From Clostridiales bacterium (GTDB lineage Bacteria; Bacillota; Clostridia; Oscillospirales; Oscillospiraceae): a stretch of DNA of 5,162 nt. How positions within the stretch are numbered: the stretch's first letter is position 1; each line of letters begins with the position of its first letter. A model generated the notes under the pieces. That model saw only the letters and a list, made by a program, of their open reading frames with translations, did not search any database and was not told where the DNA came from. A program made the position numbers and the translations under genes. The stretch spans positions 1 to 5,162 of the forward strand of contig PITX01000107.1 in the NCBI GenBank assembly GCA_017577345.1, written 5' to 3'. Below are positions 5,048 to 5,162 of the stretch, piece by piece.

Positions 5048-5162
5048 TTCCGTCCACCGCCTTTCGTCAGGCGCAGTAAAAGCGTACTGAGCAGTTTTTC
5101 AATCATCAGGCTGAGTACGATGACCGTCACCGTCCAGGCAAAGACATCGACCGTTTCCAGAT
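5044..5162 (-). CDS. ABC transporter permease, C-terminal fragment (5' end outside window)
   Basis: Only the last 38 codons are inside the window. They read LETVDVFAWTVTVIVLSLMI, then EKLLSTLLLRLTKGGGRK and a TGA. One hydrophobic helix followed by a basic cytoplasmic tail is the usual end of NitT/TauT-family permeases (SsuC/ThiX-like), whose last helix often follows a VFAWT-type motif. The TGA (5046-5044) overlaps the ATG of the downstream ATPase gene by four bases, so the two are almost certainly partner subunits of one importer. The fragment was identified by reading the frame through the right edge. The identity rests on context and this short motif only. Confidence 0.75.
   Translation of the reverse strand, partial: LETVDVFAWTVTVIVLSLMIEKLLSTLLLRLTKGGGRK

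Overview
The window looks like chromosomal DNA of a Gram-positive-type gut Clostridia member, most likely in the Oscillospiraceae/Ruminococcaceae. The reasons are moderately GC-rich coding sequence, a class B penicillin-binding protein of clostridial type, a LysM-M14 peptidase of the spore/peptidoglycan type, an ArAE_1/DUF939 membrane protein, and an intergenic cluster of short palindromic repeats (TGTCATTGCGAG..., GTCAGCgaaGCTGAC, CCCCCTTtaacAAGGGGG) of a kind common in that group. The taxonomic call is inference from recall; no search was run.

Layout. Positions 2-1696 (+) hold the 3' part of a class B transpeptidase closest to PBP2/MrdA. It is open at the left edge and ends in a clear intrinsic terminator (1702-1740). 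Positions 1741-2299 are non-coding and filled with at least four short repeat/palindrome modules between two convergent transcription units. From the right edge leftwards, the minus strand carries a tight gene string. It comprises the C-terminus of an ABC permease (5162-5044), an ABC ATPase (5047-4469, overlapping the permease stop as ATGA), an ArAE_1-like membrane protein (4446-3541, GTG start 22 nt after the ATPase stop) and a LysM-M14 zinc peptidase (3499-2300, TTG start 41 nt further on). No promoter for either unit is visible; both begin outside the window.

How the genes fit together. PBP2 cross-links peptidoglycan and the M14 enzyme probably cleaves gamma-D-Glu-diamino acid bonds in muropeptides, but the two are convergent and in different transcription units. 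The ABC genes look like the end of a NitT/TauT-type uptake system whose substrate cannot be told from this piece. The ArAE-like protein and the peptidase are co-oriented passengers downstream of it. The most specific regulatory observation is an 8-bp perfect hairpin (3506-3534) whose 3' arm is the Shine-Dalgarno sequence of the peptidase gene, which suggests translation coupled to the upstream gene.

I see no convincing new multi-gene system here. The items most worth a second look are the SD-sequestering hairpin and the modular repeats, one of which is bracketed by a 10-bp direct repeat.
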